Assembly (NCBI GenBank): GCA_022448315.1
Contig: JAKVCA010000003.1
Coordinates: forward strand, 1 to 64,000
Length of the DNA: 64,000 bases
Source: Pirellulaceae bacterium
Lineage (GTDB): Bacteria > Planctomycetota > Planctomycetia > Pirellulales > Pirellulaceae
Direction of reading: 5' to 3'
Both the position numbers and the translations under genes were made by a program. Positions 1 through 9,705 of this stretch are shown here, piece by piece. The notes beneath the pieces are model-generated. The model ran no database searches and was not told the DNA's origin. It saw only the letters and a program-made list of their open reading frames with translations. Within the stretch, counting starts at the first letter, position 1. Each line of letters begins with the position of its first letter.

Positions 1-445
1 AACTCTTCCATCAGTCCATCTCTCTAGACTTGCAGCCTGTGCTCAGGGTGTTTGATCGAGAAGCAGAATGCTCCGATCGGTTGTCAGGCCGACGTTTTAG
101 AGGCTCTTTCGCCTCATCTTTGGCCTCTGACCAGTCTGGCAATGCCAGTCGTTGGTTCTCACGCATAAGAAGTGGGCCGAAATTTTGGGGCATTTTGAGC
201 TCGAGGAGTTTTCCGACCACCCAAAAGACGGAAGGTACATATGGAGGTGTCGTCGCTCGCCGGTTTTGCTTGCTTGCCGAACCCTTGAGGCTTAACCTTT
301 TGGTTAGGAGCCCGTTTGTTTGGCTACTTGGCGACAGAAATCGTCTTTTTTTGATTTCGTGGATGCCTCACGTCTCTCACCGATCAACCCGAAAAGCTCA
401 ACGGTTCGCCGACTGTCAGCAAAAACCACATGGATTAACCGCAAG
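1..445. other. no gene recognised; region upstream of the cytochrome gene
   Basis: I see no convincing gene here. The open frames are short and none resembles a known family. A small inverted repeat, TAACC-TTTT-GGTTA, lies at 293-306 about 140 bases before the next gene. It could form a 5-bp hairpin but has no following T-run. The promoter of the cytochrome/DUF1501 pair presumably lies in this stretch, but I cannot point to a reliable -35/-10 pair. Confidence 0.4.
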
Positions 446-3400
446 ATGCGCCTCAACGAATGGTTTACCCCGACGCTGTCATGCTTGACTTTCTTCATTT
501 TTGGAGGGCCGGCATGGTCTCAATCAGATGACGATTTGAGTTTCCAGAGAGACATCCGCCCCATCCTTTCCGACAAATGCTTTGCCTGTCACGGACCGGA
601 TGCAGAAACTCGAGAGGCTGACCTGCGACTGGACGACCGAGGAGCCGCGATCCACGTCCTCACTCCGGAAAACCCCGACCAAAGCGAACTGCTGCGACGC
701 ATCACGTCGAAAGATCCCGACGAACAAATGCCTCCACCCGAATTCAAGAATCGGCTCACTTCGGAAGAAATCGAAAGTTTGAGGCAATGGGTTACATCCG
801 GGAGTGAATACCAGAATCACTGGTCATTTCAGCCCGTGGGACTACCGAAGATTCCCCAAATCGATGATCAGCATCCCCTGGCGACTTGGCCGGTCAACGC
901 GATCGATCAATGGGTACTTGAGGGTTTACTCAAACAGGGCAAACAACCATCACCTCCAGCGACCCGATCTCGCTGGCTACGCCGCGTTTACTTCGACTTG
1001 ATTGGCCTGCCACCAACCCCTGAAGAACTCCAGCAGTTTCTGGACGATGACTCAAAAGAGGCTCGGGGAAAGGTGGTGGACCAACTTCTGGAGAGTGAAG
1101 AATACGGAGAGCGAATGGCCAATGCATGGCTTGAGGTCGCGCGTTATTCGGACACCTACGGATACCAGGTGGATCGAGACCGTTATGTCTGGCCATGGAG
1201 AGACTGGGTGATTGGTGCTTACAACCGCAATTTGCCCTACGATGAATTTGTCACATGGCAGATCGCCGGCGACCTGCTTCAGGACGCAACCCCGGAGCAA
1301 ATTCTTGCCACCACGTTCTGTCGTCTTCATCCTCAAAAGGTGGAGGGCGGCAGCACGCCAGAAGAGTTCAGGGTGGAATACGTGGCCGATCGCACTCACA
1401 CTTTTGCAACCGCCTTTTTGGGACTAACGCTGGAGTGCGCGAGATGCCATGACCACAAGTACGATCCGCTGTCGACCAAAGAGTATTACCAGCTTTTCGC
1501 ATATTTCAACAATATTGATGAAGCCGGTCTTTATTCCTACTTCACCAACAGCGTCCCGACGCCGACACAGAAACTGGAATCGGATGAACAACGACAGCAA
1601 CAGCTACTCGCGAATCAAAGAATCCAGCAGCATCGGTCAGATTTAGTCAACATTCATGAGCAGCCCCATGCAGCCTTCGACTCATGGTTGGAAAATCTAC
1701 CGGAATCCATGGTGCTGCCCTCCCCCATCAAGCACCTCGACTTCGAGTCGGTCTCAGGCAACAACAAGGCGATTGAAGGTGTCATTGGGCAAGCGATCGA
1801 ACTGACGGGCGATGATGGCGTTGGCCTGGACGTTGGTAACTTCAATCGGTCGCAACCATTCTCAGTGGCTCTGTGGCTTCGAACTCCCGCACTCAAAGAC
1901 CGCGCCGTCATCTTTCATCGCTCAAGAGCTTGGACGGATGCCGGCAGTCGCGGTTACGAGCTTCTCATGGATGACGGCCGTCTCGCCTGGTCCCTGATTC
2001 ACTTCTGGCCCGGAAATGCCATTTCAATCCGAACCCAAGACCCCGTGCCGGTAGACCAATGGGTTCAGGTGACCGTCACCTACGATGGTTCGTCCAAAGC
2101 GGCTGGACTGTCCATCTACATCAATGGGAAAAAGACGCCTACGATTCAGATTCGTGATCACCTCGTGAAAAACATCACTGGAGGTGGGGGGGACAATATC
2201 ACCATTGGCCAGCGGTTCAGGGACCGAGGATTCAACCAAGGCGGGATTGATGAATTCAAGGTTTATGACACGGAGTTGAAGAGCCTTGAAGTCCAACAGA
2301 TCTACGCATCGGGAACGTGGGAAAAGGTACGAAGCTGGGACGTGCCTGCGCGGCAACAGAGCCTGGATTTGAAGAAATATTTCCTGGCCAGATTGGATTC
2401 CCAATACCAGGAGAAACTGACACAACTGCAGAACGACCGCAAATCGCTATACGACCTTCAAAATGGTTTGACGGAAATCATGGTCATGAAGGAAATGCGT
2501 CCCCGTCGTGAAACCTTCATATTAAAACGAGGCGATTATGACTCACCCACAACGCCGGTGAATCCCGACCCCCCAGCCGCGTTGGGGGCGATCTCACATT
2601 ACGAGGACGATCGTCTTGGTCTGGCCAAGTGGCTGACGTCCCCCGAGAATCCTCTGGCATCACGAGTCGCCGTGAATCGACTTTGGCAACTTTGCTTCGG
2701 CTTCGGCCTTGTCAGAACCCCAGAGGATTTTGGTTCTCAAGGCGCTCTCCCGACACATCCCGAACTTCTGGACTGGTTGGCAAGAGATTTCATGGATCAT
2801 GGTTGGGATCAGAAGCGGTTTCTCAAACAAGTGGTGCTTTCGAGTACCTATGGGCAAACGTCGGATGTCTCCCGCGACCAATGGCTTGCTGACCCGGACA
2901 ATTTGTTTTTGGGTCGCGGACCAAGATATCGTCTTCCCGCAGAAATGATCCGCGACCAGGCGCTCTACATTTCTGGCCTGCTGGTGAAACGCGTCGGGGG
3001 TGGACCCGTTCGACCCTATGAGGTTGGAGTCTCTTTCAAACCAGCAAACCCGGACAAGGGCGAAGGCTTGTACCGACGCAGCCTTTACACCTACTGGAAG
3101 CGGACTGCGCCTGCCCCTGTCATGCTTGCCCTTGACGCTTCAAAACGCGATGTTTGCACGGTGAAACGAGAACGGACCAGTAGCCCGATTCAAGCCATCG
3201 TCCTGCTCAACGACCCGCAGATGCTTGAAGCATCCCGAGTTCTGGCCGAGTCTCTTTTGAACCAACACAACAGTCCTGAAATGATGATCGAAAGCCTGTT
3301 GCGTAAAGCGACCTCACGCTCCCCAACGGAATTGGAGATGAGCGAATTGCTTCAACTCTACCAAGATCTGCAAAGGGATTTCCTGGCAGCACCCGACGAA

Positions 3401-3526
3401 GCGAAGACGGTCGCGACTGCCGGAGAAAAAGAGCCGCAGGCCGATCTTGATCCTGTCGACGTGGCGGCGATGACGACCGTCGTAAGTACCGTTCTGAATC
3501 TCGATGCAAGTCTCTACAAGAGATAG
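446..3526 (+). CDS. secreted planctomycete cytochrome, DUF1549-LamG-DUF1553
   Basis: A 1026-residue exported protein of the planctomycete PSCyt1/PSCyt2/PSD1 type. The frame is open from 320, but I start at ATG 446 because it gives a clean signal peptide (hydrophobic stretch ending in AWSQ). Domains in order: a cytochrome-c-like N-terminus with heme motif CFACH near residue 45; a DUF1549 region at about 155-365 with a second CxxCH-type motif, CARCH, near residue 332; a LamG/concanavalin-like beta domain at about 430-620; and DUF1553 at about 720-985, including the stretch NPLASRVAVNRLW. The family is common in planctomycetes, is predicted to act in the periplasm, and is often linked to polysaccharide breakdown, but the substrate is unknown. 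It is followed 38 bases later by a DUF1501 gene, the usual partner, so the two are probably co-transcribed. Confidence 0.9.
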   Translation: MRLNEWFTPTLSCLTFFIFGGPAWSQSDDDLSFQRDIRPILSDKCFACHGPDAETREADLRLDDRGAAIHVLTPENPDQSELLRRITSKDPDEQMPPPEFKNRLTSEEIESLRQWVTSGSEYQNHWSFQPVGLPKIPQIDDQHPLATWPVNAIDQWVLEGLLKQGKQPSPPATRSRWLRRVYFDLIGLPPTPEELQQFLDDDSKEARGKVVDQLLESEEYGERMANAWLEVARYSDTYGYQVDRDRYVWPWRDWVIGAYNRNLPYDEFVTWQIAGDLLQDATPEQILATTFCRLHPQKVEGGSTPEEFRVEYVADRTHTFATAFLGLTLECARCHDHKYDPLSTKEYYQLFAYFNNIDEAGLYSYFTNSVPTPTQKLESDEQRQQQLLANQRIQQHRSDLVNIHEQPHAAFDSWLENLPESMVLPSPIKHLDFESVSGNNKAIEGVIGQAIELTGDDGVGLDVGNFNRSQPFSVALWLRTPALKDRAVIFHRSRAWTDAGSRGYELLMDDGRLAWSLIHFWPGNAISIRTQDPVPVDQWVQVTVTYDGSSKAAGLSIYINGKKTPTIQIRDHLVKNITGGGGDNITIGQRFRDRGFNQGGIDEFKVYDTELKSLEVQQIYASGTWEKVRSWDVPARQQSLDLKKYFLARLDSQYQEKLTQLQNDRKSLYDLQNGLTEIMVMKEMRPRRETFILKRGDYDSPTTPVNPDPPAALGAISHYEDDRLGLAKWLTSPENPLASRVAVNRLWQLCFGFGLVRTPEDFGSQGALPTHPELLDWLARDFMDHGWDQKRFLKQVVLSSTYGQTSDVSRDQWLADPDNLFLGRGPRYRLPAEMIRDQALYISGLLVKRVGGGPVRPYEVGVSFKPANPDKGEGLYRRSLYTYWKRTAPAPVMLALDASKRDVCTVKRERTSSPIQAIVLLNDPQMLEASRVLAESLLNQHNSPEMMIESLLRKATSRSPTELEMSELLQLYQDLQRDFLAAPDEAKTVATAGEKEPQADLDPVDVAAMTTVVSTVLNLDASLYKR

Positions 3527-3564
3527 GCCCATCCACCGCTCCCCGCATAAGTGAAACCAAGTTG

Positions 3565-5052
3565 ATGACAACTCAGGATGACCCTCGGACAACCTCGAAA
3601 AAACGCCCATCGGTCAACACCATGTTTTCCGCACAACCTCACTCCACCTCCGTGTGCCGACGACAGGTGCTCCAGAACTTTGGACTGGGCCTGGGAGGCC
3701 TCGCGGCATTTGACTTGATGCGTCAACAGTGTCTTGCCAATGAGGGAATCTCGACATCGCTCCATCATCGTCCCACGGCAAAACGTGTCATCTTTCTCTT
3801 CCAGAGCGGCGCCCCGTCCCAACTCGACCTGTTTGACCACAAGCCACTGCTGAATGAAAAACATGGCACTCAACTTCCGGAGGAAATTCGAGGGGGCCAA
3901 CGGCTGACGGGCATGAGTGGAAACCAATCAAGCATTCCACTCGCAGGATCACCTTTCAAGTTCTCACCTCAGGGCGAGAGTGGCGTGGTGATGAGCGAGA
4001 TTCTTCCAGAAACCGCTCGAATTGCTGACGACCTTTGCTTGGTCCGCAGCATGACCACCGAAGCAATCAACCATGGACCGGGCGTGACCCACCTACAAAC
4101 CGGCTCCCCATTTCCAGGTCGACCAAGCATGGGAGCCTGGGTTCATTATGGTCTGGGTACCGAAAACGCCGATCTTCCTGCGTTCGTCGTCCTGGTCACA
4201 AAAAACAAGGGTGGCCAGCCTCTCGTCTCTCGTCTCTGGGGCAGCGGGTTTTTGCCGAGCCGATTTCAAGGCGTTCGTTTCCGTTCAGGAAAAGATCCGG
4301 TCCTCTACCTCAACAATCCCGAGGGCATCACCAGTGCCACGCGGCGCAAGATGCTCGACACGCTGGGACGCCTTAACACGCAATCACTGGAGACGAGCCA
4401 TGATCCTCTCATTGAAACTCAATTGGCCCAGTATGAACTTGCCTACCGGATGCAACAGTCCATCCCACGTGTTTCCGATATCAGCGATGAACCGGACCAT
4501 ACCTTCAAAGAATACGGAGAAGATGCAAGGAACCCGGGCACCTTTGCAGCAAACTGCCTCCTTGCCCGAAGACTGGCTGAACAGGGTGTTCGCTTCATCC
4601 AACTTTATCACCCGGGTTGGGATCAACACGGCAATCTTGCAGGGGGAATCAAGAACCAATGCAAGGAAACGGATCGGGCGAGTGCGGCTCTTGTGCGCGA
4701 CCTTAAACAAAGGGGCATGCTTGAAGATACTCTCGTCGTTTGGGGTGGCGAATTTGGTCGGACAAACTACTGCCAAGGCAAACTGACCGCTCAGAACTTC
4801 GGTCGAGACCACCACCCTCGGTGTTTCTCCATATGGATGGCCGGCGGTGGCATCAAGGCAGGGTTCTCCTACGGAGAGACCGACCCGTACGGATACAATG
4901 TGATTGAAAATCCAGTTCCCGTTCATGATTTGCAGGCGACTCTCCTGCACTGCCTCGGGATTGATCACGAACGCCTGACTTTCAGACACCAAGGTCGTCG
5001 CTATCGCCTCACTGATGTCCACGGCGTTGTCCATTCTGACATGCTTGCCTAA
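3565..5052 (+). CDS. DUF1501 domain-containing secreted protein
   Basis: A 495-residue DUF1501 protein, related to the alkaline-phosphatase/sulfatase-like fold and very abundant in planctomycetes. A Tat-like signal (CRRQVLQNFGLGLGGLAAF) lies near residues 30-50, which suggests export in folded form. Family signatures are visible: FLFQSGAPSQLDLFD, HGPGVTHLQTGSPFPGRPSMGAW, FIQLYHPGWDQHGN, VWGGEFGRTNYCQG and GRDHHPRCFSIWMAGGGIK. A TTG at 3562 directly precedes the ATG. ATG 3622 is a second possible start, closer to the signal peptide. It follows the cytochrome gene by 38 bases. Such pairs are thought to work together on one substrate outside the cytoplasm, but no activity can be read from the sequence. 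Confidence 0.9.
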   Translation: MTTQDDPRTTSKKRPSVNTMFSAQPHSTSVCRRQVLQNFGLGLGGLAAFDLMRQQCLANEGISTSLHHRPTAKRVIFLFQSGAPSQLDLFDHKPLLNEKHGTQLPEEIRGGQRLTGMSGNQSSIPLAGSPFKFSPQGESGVVMSEILPETARIADDLCLVRSMTTEAINHGPGVTHLQTGSPFPGRPSMGAWVHYGLGTENADLPAFVVLVTKNKGGQPLVSRLWGSGFLPSRFQGVRFRSGKDPVLYLNNPEGITSATRRKMLDTLGRLNTQSLETSHDPLIETQLAQYELAYRMQQSIPRVSDISDEPDHTFKEYGEDARNPGTFAANCLLARRLAEQGVRFIQLYHPGWDQHGNLAGGIKNQCKETDRASAALVRDLKQRGMLEDTLVVWGGEFGRTNYCQGKLTAQNFGRDHHPRCFSIWMAGGGIKAGFSYGETDPYGYNVIENPVPVHDLQATLLHCLGIDHERLTFRHQGRRYRLTDVHGVVHSDMLA

Positions 5053-5102
5053 TTGAAGGCCGCATCTTCTTGAGGGGCACGGCTGTGCCGGCGGGCAGAC
5101 GG

Positions 5103-8100
5103 TTACCGGAATGGTAACGTGGGCGTCGGCACCCAGGTTTTGACTCGATCGAAAACAGACCTTGGTGCTTGTGCCGCGCGAGGCGATTTTTCCTGAGGAA
5201 GCGAGTCCGTCGTTTCGGCCAGATGCTGAGGTCGAGTTTCCATGATCAACCTTGGCCAGTAACTCTCAAGGAATTGTTGCGGCTCAAGCAGATTCCCTTG
5301 CTTCAATTGATGTCGGGCTGCCGAAACACGTTGAAGCAAGACCCGCTTGTCCTGCTGATTCATCCATCGATCGTAAATTTGCACTCGATCGACCTCAACC
5401 TCTCCACTTCCCATCAGATCAAAGCCGACCCTCATTTCCAAGACTCCCTCCTGCGGCAGGTCGTCAAAATGAACGGCAAAGGGCTTCCACTCCCGGGTGA
5501 CGATTTGAGGTTGATTTTCCGGTGCGAGGGCCCCGATGTTCGCGAATTGGTAATAATCCCCATCCGTGCATTTGGCTTCGAGCGCCAGACGGAGGGGGGG
5601 CTGATTTTCTGGGGCTTCCGTCCGCAGCCACACCATCAACGAAAGGCGTCCCGTTTGCGGTAAAGGAAAAGGTGTGCTCCGAACCCAGGCCACGGGTGCT
5701 TGACTCTCGATTTTCAAAAACTGATTTTTTTCTTCCGCCCTTTCTTCAAGAACCTGGACTGAAACCCCAACACCCTGTCCGAAAATCCACCCTGGAATCG
5801 ATCTGGAGGTTGCCTCGGCTTCGAATGCGTAATTGGCAATGCCCGTCATGGGTGTTGGCTCTTTTTCGAGTTGCGTGACCTGTGCGAAAAACTCGTTTAG
5901 ATCTTGTTCGATTTTCACGCGTGCAGATTCTGGAACACTCACGTCCAGTTTGTCGACGGTCGCCTGAACGCCCCTAGCCCTCAGGACATGCAAACCGAAG
6001 GGATCCAGAGTCAGGGTGCAGGTCTTCGTTGATTCCTGTGACCCGGAAATTTCCCGCCTTGCTGAATTACTCGATTGTAGATTCAGAGATCCATCGGCAG
6101 TGACCACGAGCTGTACACGAGTTTCCCAAGGACTTGGATTGACGAAATACCACCAGGTATCGTTGTCAAAAAATGCCTGCCTCACCACAATCTGGACGGG
6201 GTTCGTGGTCGCTTGAGGGCTCTCAACAGGGTCAAACGGTACAGATGGAATGGCTCGGTAGGCTCTGAGCCACTGTGCGGTCGATTGCTCCTGACCAAGG
6301 GCAACTCCCCAACCACCATCAAAAAGAAATTGGCAATCGGCCAAGGTCATTGCCTGAGCCCATCGTTTTCGATTGCCATCTGCCGCAGGTGAGAATTCCG
6401 GCTGAATGATTCCCTCCCCTGGGATCGTCGACGGGCCCGTAAGTTGGTCCAGCTTTGGAACTGAAAGACTGGCGGGCGAACGGTAAAACAGTGCACCCGG
6501 TAGCTGCATGAGCCCCAGCTGCGTTTTCATTTCCTTGTCTTCAAACATCACCCGCTCAACTCGACGGCTCGCGGGCGACCACAACGAAGAGTGACTTCGA
6601 GCCGGAAGAATGACCGTCCTTTCCAGCTCCTTGATATTGGCCAGATCCAAGCCAATCTCCCGCCAAGCGAGCCGTCCATAGTACTCTTGACCTCGTACAC
6701 TGGGATGTAGCTTTCGGGTCAACGTAACATTCTGGAAATTGTCGAGCCCCAACAAGAAGAGGGATCCACCGTGCTCCGTCACCGCATTTTCGAGGTCCTG
6801 AAGCGTCTTGAAGTACTGGGCATTTCGCCAGTCGACCCAAGGTTCGCGAAATCTGCCGTACACGCAATCGACGGGGTTGATGCTTTCAACTTCACTGTCC
6901 AGGGGGCCGAGTGTTTTTTTGAATTGTTCCAAGTGCTGGGGATCGAGCCCCCAGCTGGCATCTGGCATGTAAAGGTGACTTCCGGGGCCAACTCGCAAAC
7001 CCAGGCCGGACCAACTTGAATGGTGAGAATACCGCGCGGCAATCTCGTTCACGACGCCTACCATCGCCTGTCGAAACTGGGGCGTGGTCGGTTGGTAAAA
7101 ACCGTCTGGCATACCTGTTTCAAGCATGCTCTGGAAACGACTCTGACCCCGTTCATTTATTTGATCAAGGATCAGATCGTTGGTCGAACGTCGCAGCGAT
7201 TCCAATTCGGGAAGTGGGGCACCAATGTCGACGACCGGTATCAACGTCAGATTTGCCGCGTCGAAATATCGAAATAGAAGTTCGACCACGTCTTTACGGA
7301 CTGGATCTCGTCCAAGCCTCGAAAAGATACCGCTATCATACTTGGGTGTGGGGTTCAGTTTTTGACTTGGAAACCAGGCGCTGCCATCCGCCGCAATTGT
7401 AATTTGTGCAGAGTTGTATCCCGAGTATTTCAAGTAGTCCACCAGACGGCTTACGAGCTGATGAAATGCATACCAGTCATCAACAGGCTGTTCCGAGGAA
7501 GATTCCAGTAGCTTGTTAACGAGGAAGCTTTCGTGCAGAACAGGCTTCTCAAAGTAGGGGCCGACCAATCGGCGGCTCTTCCTAAAATCAGGTGACGATG
7601 GGATCTCAGAGACCGCCTCTTCCGTTTCTTTGGTGAGCGGTTCGGCTTCTGCCAAGGACTTGGGACCGTCGAACATCCGAATCCAGCGGAAGAATGCAGG
7701 ATGACTTCGATCCGGATTCGCAACGATGACCCAAGGTGTTTTGGTGGCCGGCCAGAAAACAACCCGATGAACAGAGCCGCGATCCGAGGCCTCTTCGTTG
7801 TCGATTCCAGATTCCCGGCGAACAATGATCCCGGAATCCAGCTGAGCCTGACTTCCAGTTTTATCAAGATCCGGCTCAACGACACTGACGACGACACGTT
7901 GTTGGTCTGTGCCCGGCAGCGTGACATCCAATCGATGCGGAACGCCTCGCTCCCCAATCGCTAGTGGAAACGCGTGCCATTGACCTGGCTCGAGACGAAC
8001 CACTTTTTCTTGATCGAGTTCAATGGTCTGAAGTGGTTCGCTTCCGAGCGCTCCACTGTAGAAGCGCGACACCAAATTGAGCTGGTCAAGTTGACGAATG

Positions 8101-9116
8101 CGGTCCATCCAACCAGGAGTCGTTGGATCGATTTCAAGACGCTGTTTCCAAGGCACTACCGTTTTCGAATCGCCAACTTCCTCATCGAATTGCACCTTGG
8201 TCTTCTGAGTCGGTGCCACAACGAGGTCAATCTCGCGGCGTGCAATGGGCTTCGGACGAACGATGGGAGGCCCAAAACGTCGCCCTTCAATCGACACGAC
8301 CAATGTGTAAGCCCCGGGCTCTTCGGGCAGCGGAACCGTGAGTCTTTGTGTAGGAGCGCTCCCCTGATCATCAAACTCAAGTGTCTCCCGCCACGCCCAC
8401 AGCTGCTCCCGAGTTCTGGAAGCCTGAAGACTAACATCGCAGTTCAGAAACTCGCCCGGGGGAGCAGTCGTCAGTGTGGGCGAGAGCGTAAATTCAAACT
8501 CTTCTCGCGAGTCAAAGACCAGATGGGATCGATCGAAGTCGAGTCGAAGATCATCTCCCGCAGCACGTTGAATGAAGAGTCGATTTTTGCCACCATCCAG
8601 TTTTTTGCCGTAGGATTTTCGAGACAATTCTCCGAGCGTAATCCGCCCTGTCTGCTTGCCGCTCGACCTTTGTGCGTCATACAACGTCCAGACGAGTTCC
8701 GTCTCTGGCATCCCCGAGACCGTGAATTCGACGCCGTCGTAAGCTCTCAATAGAAACGGTTCAATCACCAACCCACCGTGATGCAGGTAGTGGGCGACTG
8801 GACCGTCGAAATCTAGACCGAGTGAATGGGGCTGCTCGATCGTGCCCCCCTGAACTCGAAAACTACCGTGCCATAGTGTCGAGGTCCCTCCCCCCCAACT
8901 CGCTCTTAATCGCAACTGAATCGGCTCTTCAGTCTCTTGCTCCGCGATAGCCTCGTTGGAAAGTTCTTGCGCCGACAGAACTCCGCACACTGGATCGGCG
9001 ACATCAGAAAAGACGCTTAGCGCAATCCAGAACAGCATTGCGGAGAACGCACTGCGACTCCGCAAGAAGTGCCTCTGGAGGAGACAAAAAAAGATCATTC
9101 GCTGACGCTGACACAT
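5103..9116 (-). CDS. large exported protein, possible glycoside-hydrolase-like barrel
   Basis: A 1337-residue protein of unknown function. The N-terminus has basic residues followed by a hydrophobic stretch (AMLFWIALSVFSDVA), consistent with a signal peptide; a later ATG at 9098 is possible. The first 400 residues look beta-rich. The centre (about 560-960) has features of a TIM-barrel hydrolase: DYLKYSGYNSAQI, LTLIPVVDIGAPLPEL, WSGLGLRVGPGSHLYMPDASW and GGSLFLLGLDNFQN. The C-terminal third resembles a carbohydrate-binding beta-sandwich (SLMVWLRTEAPENQPPLRLALEAK). I infer a glycan-active surface or periplasmic protein similar to family-10-like glycosyl hydrolases annotated in Pirellulales, but I cannot assign catalytic acids. 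It ends 50 bases from the convergent DUF1501 gene. Confidence 0.7.
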   Translation of the reverse strand: MCQRQRMIFFCLLQRHFLRSRSAFSAMLFWIALSVFSDVADPVCGVLSAQELSNEAIAEQETEEPIQLRLRASWGGGTSTLWHGSFRVQGGTIEQPHSLGLDFDGPVAHYLHHGGLVIEPFLLRAYDGVEFTVSGMPETELVWTLYDAQRSSGKQTGRITLGELSRKSYGKKLDGGKNRLFIQRAAGDDLRLDFDRSHLVFDSREEFEFTLSPTLTTAPPGEFLNCDVSLQASRTREQLWAWRETLEFDDQGSAPTQRLTVPLPEEPGAYTLVVSIEGRRFGPPIVRPKPIARREIDLVVAPTQKTKVQFDEEVGDSKTVVPWKQRLEIDPTTPGWMDRIRQLDQLNLVSRFYSGALGSEPLQTIELDQEKVVRLEPGQWHAFPLAIGERGVPHRLDVTLPGTDQQRVVVSVVEPDLDKTGSQAQLDSGIIVRRESGIDNEEASDRGSVHRVVFWPATKTPWVIVANPDRSHPAFFRWIRMFDGPKSLAEAEPLTKETEEAVSEIPSSPDFRKSRRLVGPYFEKPVLHESFLVNKLLESSSEQPVDDWYAFHQLVSRLVDYLKYSGYNSAQITIAADGSAWFPSQKLNPTPKYDSGIFSRLGRDPVRKDVVELLFRYFDAANLTLIPVVDIGAPLPELESLRRSTNDLILDQINERGQSRFQSMLETGMPDGFYQPTTPQFRQAMVGVVNEIAARYSHHSSWSGLGLRVGPGSHLYMPDASWGLDPQHLEQFKKTLGPLDSEVESINPVDCVYGRFREPWVDWRNAQYFKTLQDLENAVTEHGGSLFLLGLDNFQNVTLTRKLHPSVRGQEYYGRLAWREIGLDLANIKELERTVILPARSHSSLWSPASRRVERVMFEDKEMKTQLGLMQLPGALFYRSPASLSVPKLDQLTGPSTIPGEGIIQPEFSPAADGNRKRWAQAMTLADCQFLFDGGWGVALGQEQSTAQWLRAYRAIPSVPFDPVESPQATTNPVQIVVRQAFFDNDTWWYFVNPSPWETRVQLVVTADGSLNLQSSNSARREISGSQESTKTCTLTLDPFGLHVLRARGVQATVDKLDVSVPESARVKIEQDLNEFFAQVTQLEKEPTPMTGIANYAFEAEATSRSIPGWIFGQGVGVSVQVLEERAEEKNQFLKIESQAPVAWVRSTPFPLPQTGRLSLMVWLRTEAPENQPPLRLALEAKCTDGDYYQFANIGALAPENQPQIVTREWKPFAVHFDDLPQEGVLEMRVGFDLMGSGEVEVDRVQIYDRWMNQQDKRVLLQRVSAARHQLKQGNLLEPQQFLESYWPRLIMETRPQHLAETTDSLPQEKSPRAAQAPRSVFDRVKTWVPTPTLPFR

Positions 9117-9705
9117 GGTCGAGAACTTCCTTGTCCGACCTTAAAACAATCGACGTTGAACTCGCGATCCCACGGCGATCTGACACGGATCGTCTTGGCG
9201 AATTCGCACCCCGAAAACCAATGGCATCCGCTCCGGCACACCCGGGTCCAGATTTCTCCCGAGACCGTCCTAGTCCCGGAAAGTCTTGACGCAAGTCGAT
9301 GGCATCGCTCCAAGATCATACCGCAACCCGCGTTTGAGTCGCTACACCAATTCGTGACCGGCATCCCGACCAAAACACCGAATCGCTGGGGTTTTATTCC
9401 CGAATGACCTTCTCAACAGCGGGAAACTGTCACCCTTTATTAGTTGCTAGCGTTTACGATCACTACCTTGACCTCCGGCCCACAATTCACCCCCTCGCTA
9501 GGGTGTGCATTTCGCCTTGCTGTAAGCTTTCGCTGGTTTATAAAGGGACGAAACTTGGGAGAGCTTTCGAGAATGAAGCGGTGTCGCAGAGCGATTCAGA
9601 GCACGCCCACCTTGTTCCCGGTGGCACCCGAACAGGCGACCAGCACACGAGTCCGCCGAATTTTGAGGCCCGAGCATTCTGGCGCAATTCCTTTGCCTTT
9701 ACTCC
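9117..9705. other. 589-base divergent intergenic region, no gene recognised
   Basis: This lies between two divergent large genes and must hold both promoters. Several open frames cross it, but none resembles a protein family and all lack a ribosome binding site. I could not identify an operator, riboswitch or RNA gene with confidence. Confidence 0.4.

Noticed and set aside
5076..5089. GGCAC-GGCT-GTGCC hairpin between two convergent genes at 5 kb
   Set aside because: The stem is only 5 bp and neither strand has a T-run, so I do not call it a terminator.
7974..8753. 259-residue plus-strand frame within the large exported-protein gene
   Set aside because: Shadow of an uninterrupted 1337-residue gene; no domain visible.
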